In this document: one piece after another, positions 1 through 13,100 of the stretch
Layout: every line of letters begins with the position of its first letter
How positions within the stretch are numbered: the first letter of the stretch is position 1
NCBI RefSeq assembly: GCF_016509475.1
Contig: NC_057356.1
Coordinates: forward strand, 9,933,501 to 9,997,500
Direction: 5' to 3'
Length of the DNA: 64,000 nucleotides
DNA from: Prionailurus bengalensis
Taxonomy: Eukaryota > Chordata > Mammalia > Carnivora > Felidae
Made by a program: the position numbers and the translations under genes
Notes under the pieces: generated by a model
Seen by the model: the letters and a program-made list of their open reading frames with translations, nothing else
Databases searched by the model: none
Told to the model about the DNA's origin: nothing

Positions 1-678
1 GATGAAGGGTCGGACGGGGTCAGTCCTGCAAGCGTCGGGAGGGAAAGGGTCAATGCCCAGGGATGGTTAAGAATGCAGATGAGGGGGCTTTTAGGGTTAT
101 CATCAGATGGAAAAATTTTCTAATCATACAGGAAAAAGTGGATTCATTGAGAAAAAGAGATGCTAAATTATCATCAGGAAAAGAAAAATCACTTCATTCA
201 TATTCCTTCCAGTAGCTGAAGAATCCTCTGAAACAACACACCTCAACCTTGAACCGCGTAAACCATCAGGATTGAGGGAAGACGCCTAATTCCTGGCTTG
301 AAAGAATAGAACACCTTGCAGACTTGTTGGAGGCAACACTCACTCCTCTCTACTCCTTAGAGGTTATTGTATACAGTTGGGCTGGTAGGAAGTATCGTTT
401 GGAAGAAACAGAGGCAGTAAGACCTGAGTTTACTAATGCTCAGAAAAGCCATAGCTGGTGTTCCTGGTGGCGGCCTTTCTCAGAAATACAACCCTCTGGC
501 TATAGCTGCCCACTTGGCCAGCAGCGCCACCCTATTCACCCGCCACAACCTCGGCTGGGTATTTTAAGCCCTCAGTCCTCGTTTTCTGGCAGGTCGAGGG
601 GATGACAGACGATAAAAACCCAAACCACAAGTCCATTACAAAGTAGCTCTGAAAAAAACATGGACAGGGAAAGACTAC
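1..678 (-). other. Intron 3' of E33, left edge
   Basis: No exon, RNA gene or repeat that I recognise. Short open frames on both strands overlap the E33 donor side but have no support as genes. Confidence 0.6.
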
Positions 679-881
679 CTTGCGAGCTCCGAGTTCCTCT
701 CTCGGCAAATGGAGGTCTGGGCGGTTTTCTTCTTGTCGCCTGTGGACAGTCCGCTCACAGTCTCTGGGTTGATGGACTCTACAGGTGGCCCAACGCTGAC
801 GATGAGGCCAGACTGTGCCCACTTGGTTGCCTTCCGAAGAGCGGCTGCGGCCTCTTCTGTAATCACTTCACAGCAGCCGCC
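679..881 (-). CDS. HECTD4: HECTD4 exon E33 (203 bp), last exon in window
   Basis: Encodes GGCCEVITEEAAAALRKATK, WAQSGLIVSVGPPVESINPE, TVSGLSTGDKKKTAQTSICR and ERNSELA, ending in phase 2. Acceptor CTCCCTCCAG, donor GCAAG/GTAGTC. The next exon is beyond the left edge. About 1,900 further residues including the HECT domain should follow (from memory of the human protein). Confidence 0.92.
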
Positions 882-3800
882 CTGGAGGGAGGTTTGAGAC
901 AGTCACCACACTCAGCTTCCTTACCTGTTAAAGCCTGCTTCTCGGTTACCAAGGCAACCCGGGCTCATTTCTAAAAATTCACATGTCAAAATACTATGTG
1001 TAGAAAGTTAATTTCCCATAAACATCCCATGTCCTCACCCAGTCACACAATTGTTAGTCCTCTAGATTTCTTTCCATGCAGTTTTTTTTTTTTTTAAATG
1101 TTTATCCATTTTTGAGAGAGGAGAGACAGAGCATGAGTGGTGGGGGGCAGAGAGAGAGGGAGACACAGAATCCGAAGCAGGCTCCAGGCCCTGAGTGGTC
1201 AGCACAGAGTCCAACGCGGGACTCGAACCCACGAACCATGAGATCATGACCTGAGCTGAAGTCGGACACTTAACCAACTGAGCCAGCCAGGCGCCCCTAT
1301 TTCCATGCAAATTTTGGCATACATAATCATGGATCTTACTTCACACAGTTTTTCTATTTATTTTTATCAGTTAACAAAAATATCATGTGTTTTGATATCA
1401 GTATATACAGATCTACCCAGCTCTTTATATAGTTGTATGGTATTTCATTATATGCATATAATTTAAATTTTTAAATTAAAAAAAAAAACTGAGGTATAAT
1501 TGACACATAACAATTGTTTAATCAATCCCGTATTTAGGGGTATACAGATTCTACTTGGTTTTCTTATCAACAGAACATGAAGAGCATGGTTGTATCGAGA
1601 TACTTGAGAAGGACTATTTACTCTCATCTTGACCGCAACAGGTATTCTCAATCTTAACTTCGTGTGACAGATGAAAAAGGATATATTACTATTTTTAATC
1701 CTTTGTTGTGTAATTTGTAAATGTGGGCATATTTTTCTATTTTTTATGAGCTATGTGTCTTTATTTCTTATCTATTACTCTTCTAACCTTTCACATGTGA
1801 TCGCTTTTAAAGTATTATTAGGCTACAAAACTTCATTTTTTATTTCTTACTCTTAGAGCGAGAGAGCGCATGTGTGCAACGGGTGAGAGGGGCAGAGGGA
1901 GAGACAGAATTGTAAGCAGGCTCCACACTCAGCATGGAGCCCAATGCGGGGCTCGATCCCGTGATTGTGGTATCATGACCCAAGCCAAAATCAAGAGCCA
2001 AAATCAAGAGTTGGACGGTCAACTGACTAAGCCACCCAGGTGTCCTGCGGTTTTAGGCTGCAAAACTTTTTTTTTAATGTTTATTTTTGACAGAGACAGA
2101 GGGCAAGTGGGGGAGGTGTAGAGATAGGGAGACACAGAATCCAAAGCAGGCTCTAGGCTCTGAACTGTCAGCAAGGGTCTAACGCGGGGCTCGAACCCAC
2201 AGACTGTGAGATCATGACCTGAGCTGAAGTCAGACACTTAGGCAACTGAGCCACCCAGGTGCCCATAGGCTGCACAACTTTCTTAACAGAACTAAGAAAA
2301 AACTTCTAGGTCAAAACCAAGAGGTCTCTTTTATATTTTAACATTAATGACAAACTGATTCTAACTAGTTCTCTTGAAAACAGCTTCAGTTAAGCCAGTA
2401 ACTTCGATTTCTCACCCTGCCTCCTTGTGGTAACTTGAATTTTTTTTTTTTTTTTTTTTTTTTAAGTGTCTCTTGAAAACCGAAAGCATGGTAAGTGCCC
2501 TTCAATCGTGGGTCTTGTCAGGGCAAATACTTCCGTATCGGGTTTACCTTCGTCATGTCTCGGTCCATTTTCACAACTTTCTCCATGTTGGCGCCAGTGC
2601 CAAGTCGGAAGGGCCGTCCTTCGGAGCTACTAGAAGGGAAGGCAGAGAGAGGGGGCCATCTTACGGGCAAGGTCAAGGTGGCACTGCATGCCCGTGGGGC
2701 AACCTAGTGCTGGTCGGAGCTGAACAAACTCGAGACTCCGAACCTATGATCCCAAGAAGGCCTGGGAGGCACTCGGGAAGTGATCTAAATCCCAAAGTGA
2801 GGGGACTTTAACTGCAGCATGAATTGGATGCCTTGGTGTGAATGACTGGATGTTTCTGACAACTCAGCTTCCTCTGCCTCTCCGAACACTCCTTCACCAA
2901 ATTTGCACTCTAAAATCCTGCAATGCCCAAGAATGCTTCTTGGTGATTTCCGCATCTAGCAGGACCTGCCTGGCCCTATTGGTTCATACAGTAGCCCAGG
3001 AGTGCTTCCAGCTGCCATGATGGCAGACAAGGGACCAATTATGAGGAGGACACCATCATCAAATCATTTATCTGGAGAAAAAAGTCTTCCACCTGAGACA
3101 TACACAGGCGTCCTCAACTCCCTCGTGTGCTGTGGTAGGCCTTCCCATCGCCCGGGCTCCCACTAACAGGGCCCAGGAGGTCTGTAATCTTTGGACAGTA
3201 AGTATATTTGTACTTTCTCGTTGAGCAATCATACCATTCACCTTCAGTGAATTAAAGTTTTAAAAAGTTTCTCTTATTTCTCCACCTCACAGTCAATGGT
3301 ATCCTTAAACTGACCAATGGCTGAAAGATGCCAATAACTAAAACCAGCCTGCGTTATTCCTTCTCGAAGCCCAAATCACACCGCAGACTCTCCACTGAGC
3401 ACAAACAATACATTCTCAACAGGGCTTTTGCTCTCTGTTGGGTCTGAAGAAACAGTACCGAGTCATGGACAACAGCTTGTACTCTGCGGTCAGAGGCCTG
3501 CGTCTGTGATTCAGCTCTGCCTCAGTTTCTCCACTGTAACAACAGGGATGACAGGAATAGTGGTTGCTTCTTAGGGTTGTCAAGGGGGTGGAGATAGTTG
3601 ATGTACATAAGGGGCTTACAGAGTCTGAGGACACAGAGCTATTACAATCATCAGTTACCTCAGTAACGGCTGGAGAACCTCATGGGATGACTGGTCTTCC
3701 CGCTTGTGGATAAAGATAGACAGCTTGCCATCCACTGCTTCACTCTCTTCTCCAGGATCTTTATCTCCTTTTAAGGAACTCTTGGGACTGGTTTTCGTCA

Positions 3801-6800
3801 ACGTAGTGTCAGGTTCAGAAGCAGTTGGAGAGAGAACTGTCTGACATCCTTTGAAAGCGAACAGAAAAATCACAACGTTATTTGTGCAGCTCCCCGGCAC
3901 AGGGCAAGCTCAGATTTTGGAGTCTCTCTTCCTCCCTCTCCCTTCTCCTCCTCTCTCATCATAGGAGGCACAGCAGCAGCTACAGGTGATAGACTGTGGA
4001 AAGCTCAGTCTGGCCTGCCCCGGGAAGTGGGTGCCACAGCGCCCTGCTGGGACCAGGAACTGCTCACCTGGGACCACGTAATCTGCCAGCTTTGCTAAGA
4101 GCAATGAGGCTATCTTGGACGCTGGGTCGCTGGGATCCTCCTGCTCACTGTTTAGGGAGGGAACGGAGTAGCTCCACGGTGGGAGCTCCACGTTGCCACA
4201 GTCTTCCACGCTCATCAGCGGGAGCGCCGCCCGGCACAGCTGAAGAATGATAAGGACGAGCTTTGGAGATGGGCGCTGGTCAAGCAGCAGGGAGAGGAGT
4301 TTGGACACACAAGCTGGCTGGCTCAGGATGGCTTTACCTATGTGACTCCTGGAAAGAGGGAAGAAAAGGCACACGACACTGGGCATGTTGGTCTGTAGAA
4401 GTTCAGACGTGAGAGTTCCCTAAACGAGGACGAACAAACGGATTCACGAGGAAGACACACATTCGGCATTGTGTTTTTATAAAGGAGATCTGAATCTGAG
4501 CTTTTCGGTAAATATCTAACGAAGGCTCACAAGCGACCACTCAAAACGAAACATTTCTGAGCAGTTGCTGATGCCCAATGTTTACTTAATCGCGATGCTA
4601 CAGTTCAGCATGATTCACAGGGCACTACGACTCTGAAATCCAAACCAGGAGACTTTCCGTTTAACCTTTTATTCCTTTTTAAGGAGTGCTTCAAGACCAA
4701 AGATACCACACAGTATTGTATAAGCCTCAACAGTCTGCAATCTGTCCCAGCTGAACCTGTGACATCTCACTGAGAAGAAAACCAAGTCGAGCAGAAACCA
4801 AAGAACAGCAGCCTTATGTAGACAAGCCGCTGTGGAACTCACCACTCACCCAGGATGTTATCAACCAACCACCCTCTTCCCCCCCCGCAGATTATCTTCT
4901 TTCTGAAGACACAGTATGAGAACAGGAGTCAATTACAGGTCCAGGTCCTGACTGATTATTCTTTACCTTGCTATATAATAAGGGTAAGGATTTGGGGTTA
5001 CTTAATGCAACTGTATCTACTTGAAAGGCTAGCAGCTGTTGCCAGCAAAACATTAAAGCAAATGACATCATCTTATAATGTAGATATTCACCTAAATAAC
5101 CCTCACACTTTGGAACTACTATTTTTCCAATGCTTTTCTTCTCTATTGTTCTTGAAGCAGGAGCAGGTCAGAATGGCCTCATAATTTAGATGTTTCAAAG
5201 ACAATCACCACCCAAAGGAACCCCAATCATTCAAGAGGAAAGCCACTTTCTCCCACAGCTCCGGCTGGGCCTTCCATACCTTGAGAGATCATTGAGAAGA
5301 CTAAGGACATCCTGGAGGGCATCGTTCCCGGCGGCCTGGTTGCCACAGCACTCAGTTGCTCGGGCAAGATGGTTGGTGAGAAGGCTGGAGACCTGACGGG
5401 CGAGCCCTGAGTGCACGGCCTCTGTGGAGCCACCTACAGAGTTTTAAAAAAAAAAAAAAAAGAAAGAAAGAAAAGAAAAAGGAAAAAAAAAAAAAAAAAA
5501 AAGAAAAAAAGCAAGGTGAGAATCCGAGGAAGCCATGGCAAGCCTGCAGGCATGGTGAATCCTCCCTCTCAGCCTCCCTGCATTAAAGGCCTCCTCTTGC
5601 CCAACCTCTTCTCTAACCTACTCAGTATTCCATTAGCTACCAAAATAAACCAAATAGAATTCACACAAAACTAAGGAACATATTTTGATTAATAGGGAAG
5701 AATCACCATTTTCTTCCTGTGATGAAAACCTGTTGATTTTTATTTTGAAAAAAAATTTTTAACATTCATTTTTGAGAGACAGTGTGAGCAGAGGAGGGAC
5801 ACAGAGAGAGGGAGACACAGAATCCGAAGCAGGCTCTAGGCTCTGAGCTGCCAGCACAGGACCCGATGTGGGACTTGAACTCACAAACCTTGAGATCATG
5901 ACCTGAACAGAAGTTGGACGCTTAAAACTGCCTGAGCCACCCAGGTGCCCCTAATTTTTTTTTTTTTTAAGTAGGCTCCACACCCAGCGTGGAGCCCACC
6001 ATGGGGCTTGAACTCCCGACCCTGAGATCAAGACCTGAGCTGAGATCAAGAGTCAGACACTTAACTGACTGAACCACCCAGGTGCCCCGAAAACCTGTTG
6101 ATTTTTAAAACTCCCACCCTACCTCTCCTCAAACACAATTAAAGACCTTTTGGGATCTTTTCATTTTCACTGTAGATCCAGAGGCCCCTCCCCGCACCAA
6201 GCAGCTCTTGTAAAAAGCCACACAAATTAGCTGTCATTTCCTCAACTTTCTATGCTGTCTTGGATCCCTGTGCCTACACACACTGTTTCTGTGCTCCCTC
6301 TGCACTTCACATGCACCTAAAATATGGCACTGATCACACTGTAATCATTTGTTCATTGGTCTATTTCCCCCACTGCACCCTATTTCTTAAGAGTAAGAGC
6401 AGTCAAAGTCTTGTTCATCTTACGCCTGGCTCTCGACAATAAAGTGCACAGTGAATGAATAAATAGAGAAGTCAACAAGCTGTATACGCAGGCCTGGGAT
6501 ATTACGGGATATTCAACTTCACTTTTTCAACTAGATTGGTAAAAACAGAATTTGGAAATGGCACTTGAAAATGCAACTAAACCATTTCATAAGAGTATTT
6601 ATTTGGAGACTGTTAGCAGAATTGACAAAAAGGAAATGAGGTATCTTTTCAATTTGTTGGCTTACTGTACTCTTTCAGGTGATTATCATTCCCCATCCCC
6701 CCACCTCCCCAGCCACAGCTTTACTGAGGTATGACTGACAAATACAAGTCGTATACAATTTAGGTGGTTCAATGTGCATTTTCTAGAAGGTCTACATGAT

Positions 6801-7067
6801 TATAGATATAGATATGTATATATACTCTGAAAGGATTACGGCAATCTAGTTAATATATCCACCACCTCACTAATTACCTGTGTGTGTGTGTGTGTGTGTG
6901 TGTTGTGTGGAGAACTTATTCACTTTGTAACTGGAAGTTTGACCCTCTGACCTACATCTTCCCATTTCCCCCTCCTCCTAAAATTCTTAGCAGCCACCAT
7001 TCTACTCCTGGTTTCTAGGAGTTTGGCTTTTTTTTTACTTAAAAAAATTTTTTTAATGTTTATTATT

Positions 7068-7108
<41 letters not shown>

Positions 7109-10100
7109 CACAGAGTACAAGTCAGGCAGGTGTAGAGAGAGGGAGACACAGAATCTGAAGCAGTCTCCAGGCTCTGAGCTGTCAACACAGAGCCCGACAT
7201 GGGGCTCGAACTCACAGAATGTGAGATCATGACCTGAGCTGAAGTCAGATGCTTAACTGACTGAGCCACCCAGGCGCCCCACAGGAGTTTGGCTTTTTTA
7301 GATTTCACATATAAGCAAGATCATTCAGTACTTGTCTTTCTGTGTTTGGCTTATTTCATCTAGCACAATGCCCTCTAGGCTAGGATATTACTTAACGTCA
7401 GAACGTCAGCGTAGCCATAAATTTCCAGAGAACCATGCTGACGAAGAGGCTCTCCTGAAATCATTAATTGACTAAACCCATAATTAAATAGACACATCAA
7501 CAGAAGAAATCAATGAATTCTAAAACAGGATCCTGCTTCTTACCTTCTTCTTTTTCCCACTCAACACAGCGGTTGGCAAGCACCTGGAACGCTGCCCAGG
7601 CCATGGTGGCTACCTTCTGTTTCTTGGTTTGTTTCTCACTGGAGCCGGACTCCGTCTGACTGCTCAAGCTACACAGTCGGTCCATGAGCTGCACAAGGCC
7701 ACTGCGAACCAGGCACTTCTCTTCACTCCTGGGCCAGGCAGGAAGGGTACATGAAATAAACATAACTGACCAACCCTCAGGAAACTCTCGCTTAAGATCC
7801 AGGTTATCAAAGGGGCAGAAAACATGCCAGTATCATTCTTTACCGCCACATATAACCAAACACAAAAGTACTTCTTTACGGTGAGGATTTCCTTCATAAA
7901 TAAGAAACTTCAAGTTCTGGCTTGTTCATATAGAATAGCCAAGTAAAAACAGAAGGTTGCCATAACAGAAAAAAAGTTGTATATTTTATCACGAGGGGAT
8001 TTCATAAGGGTACTGAGAAAATAAATGTGCATTTGTAAAAAAATTTTTGCTGAACATATTAAATAATTTCCTAGAGGCCTTTTTCTTTCCTTCAAACCTC
8101 TACTTTTTGACCATGTGATATAATCCCTATTGGCCGCTTTTGATCATGTAGGAATTCAATAATATGGAATTTACATAGAAACGCTAGGTGTCTGTCAGGA
8201 GGTAAACTCATTTAATCACAGTGATAGTGTCACTGGATAATCAAAGCAAAAAAACCCCAGGGAATTTTTTAATTTAGAAGTATTTTTATTTAAGCAACTA
8301 CACTGCAATGCAATTCACCCACAGTAAAAAGCCTTGCTTACCTGGTGTAAGGTATGGTACACAAGAGTCCGATGCTATTTGCACATGCGATAGGGTAACG
8401 AGCACACAGAGAAACCACAGAGGTCATGGTCTCGCCAAAGGCTTCCTGGACCTGCTCGACCATCCCACCACAGGTTAATTCTTCAATTCTATGAAACAGA
8501 ACCAAAGTGCAGGCTTCCTGAGCCATGGCAAGTGACCGTGAACATAAGAGCAGGCACGTTCTGAGAAATCTAAGAGTGTCTAGGTGAATCCCGAACTGAA
8601 GGGATGTTAGAGACCACCAGTGTTTCCCAGACTGCAGGACCACAGAAGACTGTTAGGCAGCATTTCTTAAGTTGCCTCAAACACAATGCCCATGCTCTAC
8701 AGAAGTCTGGGGAATCCTAGGCTAAGTCAAGTCAAACAGGGTTCTCTACTGTAGGACTACTCGGAGCCTTACAAGGTTAAGGTCCACAATAACTCTAAGA
8801 GCAAGAGAATGGTACCCAACATTTCCCAAACGTATTTAATAATGAAGCCATTTGAAACAGGCCTGCAATATCCTATGCAGCACTGAATTCTGTAAACGTA
8901 ATTGTACTCATGAGAAAATCAAGGCCCAAATAGATTAGCTAAGTGTCCTTGTCAAGTTCACACTGTGATTATTAGCAGAGTATGAGAATCCAATTGATAT
9001 GAACTAAGACTTTCCCAGTGTAAAAACACAACCTGGGGGCGATTCTACAGCAATTAATATTAGTTGAAAACTGGAACTATCCGGATTCATCTACAAAGAT
9101 AGGCCATAGAATACTGTTTATAATAACAAAAATAAATAAAACCTAAGGTTGAAAAGTAGGGATTGAGCCATAAATAAAGGTTCGGGAATACGATGCAGTG
9201 GCTACACAGCCACTAGAGACATTACAGGAGGAATCTATGGTTAGAATAAAGACAGAACAAATACACTAGAGTGTTACCAGGTTTTATCTTGAGATGCTGG
9301 ATTTACAGGTGATTTTCTACTTTACACTTTGGGATTTTCTGCATTTTTTCAAATGTTTGACCTATGACATTAACAATTGATGGAAAAAGGAATAATGCTG
9401 CCAGGGTTGTGGAGAAATTATTCTGGATGGGGCACCAGGGTGGCTCAGTCGGTTAAGCGGCCGACTTCGGCTCAGGTCATGATCTCGCGGTCCGTGGGTT
9501 CGAGCCCCACGTCGGGCTCTGCGCTGACAGCTCAGAGCCTGGAGCCTGTTTCAGATTCTGTGTCTCCCTCTCTGACCCTCCCCCATTCATGCTCTGTCTC
9601 TGTCTCAAAAATAAACGTTAAAAAAAATGGATAAGAAAAATTATTCTGGAAGTAAGTTGTGGTAGCCAGTGCTACTCACTGTGCCTTGTGGCTTCCCTTT
9701 GGTTGGATGAGCATGTGACCAGCCTGGCCAATAAGCCAGAGCTCTAACAAGGGGACGGACAGCTTTTGAGACAGCGGTCGCCTCCTCTACTGGGCTCCTG
9801 GGAGTATCATGGGCTGGGGCGCACCTGCGCTGGACATGAGCAAGCACTGAAGTTTTGTTTTGTAAACACGGAGATTTGGGAGGGTTTTGCTTCCAAAGAA
9901 TAACTTGGCCTCTCCTGATGGACACAGAAATTTCTCAAGATATTCATGCGAGCTCTTGCTAGTTAACATATTTTGCTCCAGCCACTGACCCCTGCTTATT
10001 GGCCAGAACTCCTCAAAGAGCTGTCAGGAGACACAAGCAGCCCCAAGCATCTACTCTAGGACCTGTAGACAAATGCCTTTTCTATTTCTATCTGAAGATC

Positions 10101-13100
10101 TTTGAAGCCCAGTAGGGAACAGTATAGAAAAACTCCTCACAAATACAAAATGTTCCTCAAAGTTCTTATCTACGACTAGGTTTTTAGAAATTAATTTCGC
10201 CAAGGGGCGCCTGGGTGGCTCAGGTCACGATCTCGAGGTTTGTGACATCGAGCCCTGCATCGGGCTCTGTGCTGACAACTCAGAGCCTGGAGCCTGCTTC
10301 GGATACTGTGTCTCCCCTCTCTCTACCCTTCCCCCATTGGCATGTGCTCTCTCTCTCAAAAATAAACATTAAAAAACAAATTTTAAAAGAAATTGATCCA
10401 GTAAAATAAGCACAAAAGTACACAAAAATATAGGTGTAAGAATGTTACTACATCACTGCTATTAATGCAAAAATAAAACAGAAAAAATGAAGGAGAGTAA
10501 GAGAAAATGAACCATGTGTCCACCAGAAGGGGATGAGTTAAATAAGACATAGCCATCCATGTAACAGAGGTCCATGAAGTTCTTAAAAATGATAAAGCAG
10601 GGGTGCCTGGGTGGCTCAGCTAGTTAAGCATCTGACTCTGGATTTTGGCTCAGGTCATGCATCTCACGGTTTGTGGGACCGAGCCCCATGTTGGGCTCTG
10701 CGCTGACAGTGCAGTCTTCTTGGGATTCTCTCTCTCTTTCTGCCCCTCCCCACTCATGCAGGTGCTTTCTCTCTCTCAAAACAAACTTTAAAAAGAAACT
10801 ATAAAGTTGGGTGCCTGGGTGGCTCAGTTGGTTAAGCATCGGACTTTGTCTCAGGTCATGATCTCACAGTTCGTGAGCTCAAGCCCCATGTCAGGCTCTG
10901 TGCTGACGGCTCGGAGCCTGAAGCCTGCTTCGGATTCTGTGCCTCCCATTCTCTGCCCCTCCCCCCCCCCTTAAAAAATAAACATTAAAAAAAATTTTTT
11001 TAACTATAAAGCAGATCTTGAAGTAATGACATGAAAAGAGATATATCCAACATATATGAGCAAAACAATTCTCATGGCAGTGTTCTATTGTAGTATAATA
11101 TAATCTGAATTAAGGGGAAAAAAAATCACACACATACATACTTCTGTGTACAAGGAGAAACAGCCATTTATGTGTGTGTAGTTGATACAACAAGCTCTTA
11201 GTTAACAGGGTGGAATTTAGGAGAGGGGGAATAAAGGGACTTTTACTTTGTTACACATGCTGCAATTGTTAAAAAAAATTGTGGAATACTTTCACAAAAA
11301 TAAAAATAAAGATATTGTTTTAGGGGAAAACGTTAGCAAATACCCGTCTAAAATATGGCCTCATGAATAATCTTTGGAATGCCTCTTGCACACTCCAGAC
11401 AGGATGGTATGAACTAATAGAAACAACTGACCTGGGTCCTCCCTGAAGGACCATCGTCACTGGACCCACGAGGTGCGTCACACCCCCGACGCGCACAGCA
11501 GCCGTCAGCAATTCCCGCATGTGCACTAGGGCCTGCTTGCGAGTATTTCCCCTCCGCCACCTCGTCTGTGCAGCCAAAAGAAAGCTGCTGCTGGACACCT
11601 GAAACGCACGAGAAGGAAGTCCACCTGACTCTTGCTGACTGCCACAGGCCCCCATGCCATTAGGTGGTATTCCTCTGTATTCAGCAAAATGGACATACAG
11701 CTTGGTCAGGGTTGGTGCCGATGAAAGCAAACAGCTGCCCCAGCAGGACACTGTAGGTGGGCTTGTCCCTGCTGTCCTCGATGGCCAGTGACTGCAGGAG
11801 TGTGAAGGAGCTGCTGCGGTGGCTGGTCACATGGCGCCGCCTATGGGAAAGCAAAACAGCGCTAGATCACAAAACCAGAAATTCAGGGAGCGTGTTTTGA
11901 TGACTGTCTTCAGCTCACGTGGGAATCCAACCTTGGCCATTAGTCATTTACCTCTGATTTGCTCGAGTAAATTCCAAATCTTCATTACCAATCATTTCCA
12001 GGTCAGAAGGAGCCGACATGCTGCGAAGAAAAACAGGCTGCCGCACAGCATGAGATATCACCTTTGTTTCTGAAGCTGATTTACAAGCTGAAACAGAAAG
12101 CAATAAAAAGGTTGGCGTATCTGCTATCCGATTTGTAAGGACAGCAACAACAGCTACGCTATCAGTCTAAGAAAGATACTCTTTGCTTTCTAGGAGACTT
12201 CAGGATTCTCTAGGAGGTTCTAATCCAGCCAGCATTGCACACTGGTGACTTTTAGGCCCATTCTTTAAAAATCAAGATATTAGGGTTAAAAAGACATTTT
12301 AGTGTGAAAAACTAGAATCTTTCTTATTAAATTGGGTTTCAAAAAAAAGGCTGAAAGATTCATTTAATTTCATAAACTCTCAATGTTCACCTTCATATAA
12401 GCGTTCTAGAAAAGGCAGAGAGGACAGAGACAGTAATTTCTAGAATAAAAAATTTATTAACTGAAATAAATCCAAATACTGTTTGTTTGTTTTTTTTCAG
12501 AGACAGCCTTTGTTCCCCCTTTAATCCCAGATTTATTCAGTTGATTTACTGACATTTGGTAGTACCTTGGCTTTGATCATAGTTGGTGCGAGTAAACATC
12601 ACACTTGAGCTAGAATCCGACTGGCCCTTCCTCTAAAATATACTCCTTAACGCTATCCAGGAAACTAGTTGTATTATAAAAGAATATTTAATGGAAGATG
12701 ACAAAACTACATATTAAGATCATCTAAGAAAAAAAAAAAAGTCAAGGTTATTTTGAATTGGTCTTAAGAATGGTTAGGGACACCTGGATGGCTCAGTCAG
12801 GTAAGTGTCTGACTTCGGCTCAGGTCATGATCACATGGTTCATGAGTTCGAGCCCCATCTCAGGCTCTGTGCTGACAGTCCAGAGCCTGGAGCCTGATGC
12901 AGATTCTGTCTCCCTCTCTCTCTGCCCTTCCCCCACTCATTCTCTCTCCCTCTCCACCCACCCCCCCAAATAAATAAAACGTTAAAAAATTATTTAAAAA
13001 AGAATGGTTAGACAGCTTCAGTCTTAAAAAATAGTTTTTGAAGATGTTATTGCTCAGCAAACTATTGGTTCATGATCTCTGATGGAAAGAACCTCTTGGA

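Larger units (their letters stand above)
882..2547 (-). other. Intron E32-E33
   Basis: 1.67 kb intron with three minus-strand SINEs (1081, 1850, 2067), an old L1 end near 1480 and a 24-base poly(T) run at 2440 to 2463. Nothing else recognised. Confidence 0.8.
6690..7385 (-). mobile_element. L1 3' region, old, split by a SINE
   Basis: Includes TTACTGAGGTATGACTGACA at its start and GATTTCACATATAAGCAAGA after the SINE, both typical of reversed L1 3' ends. A (GT)n run is inside. Confidence 0.75.
5434..7543 (-). other. Intron E28-E29
   Basis: 2.1 kb intron holding the A/G microsatellite next to the E29 acceptor, two adjacent SINEs (5750 to 6088), and an old minus-strand L1 end (6690 to 7385) split by a younger SINE. 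The rest is unique. Confidence 0.8.
8489..11431 (-). other. Intron E26-E27
   Basis: 2.9 kb intron with four plus-strand SINEs between 9428 and 11001 and a weak MIR-like piece near 8880. The parts 8990 to 9420, 9650 to 10200 and 11010 to 11431 look unique. Confidence 0.75.

Noticed and set aside
9377..9634. Peptides of the type AQSVKRPTSAQVMISRSVGS found many times in the window
   Set aside because: They are translations of SINE copies, not a protein family.
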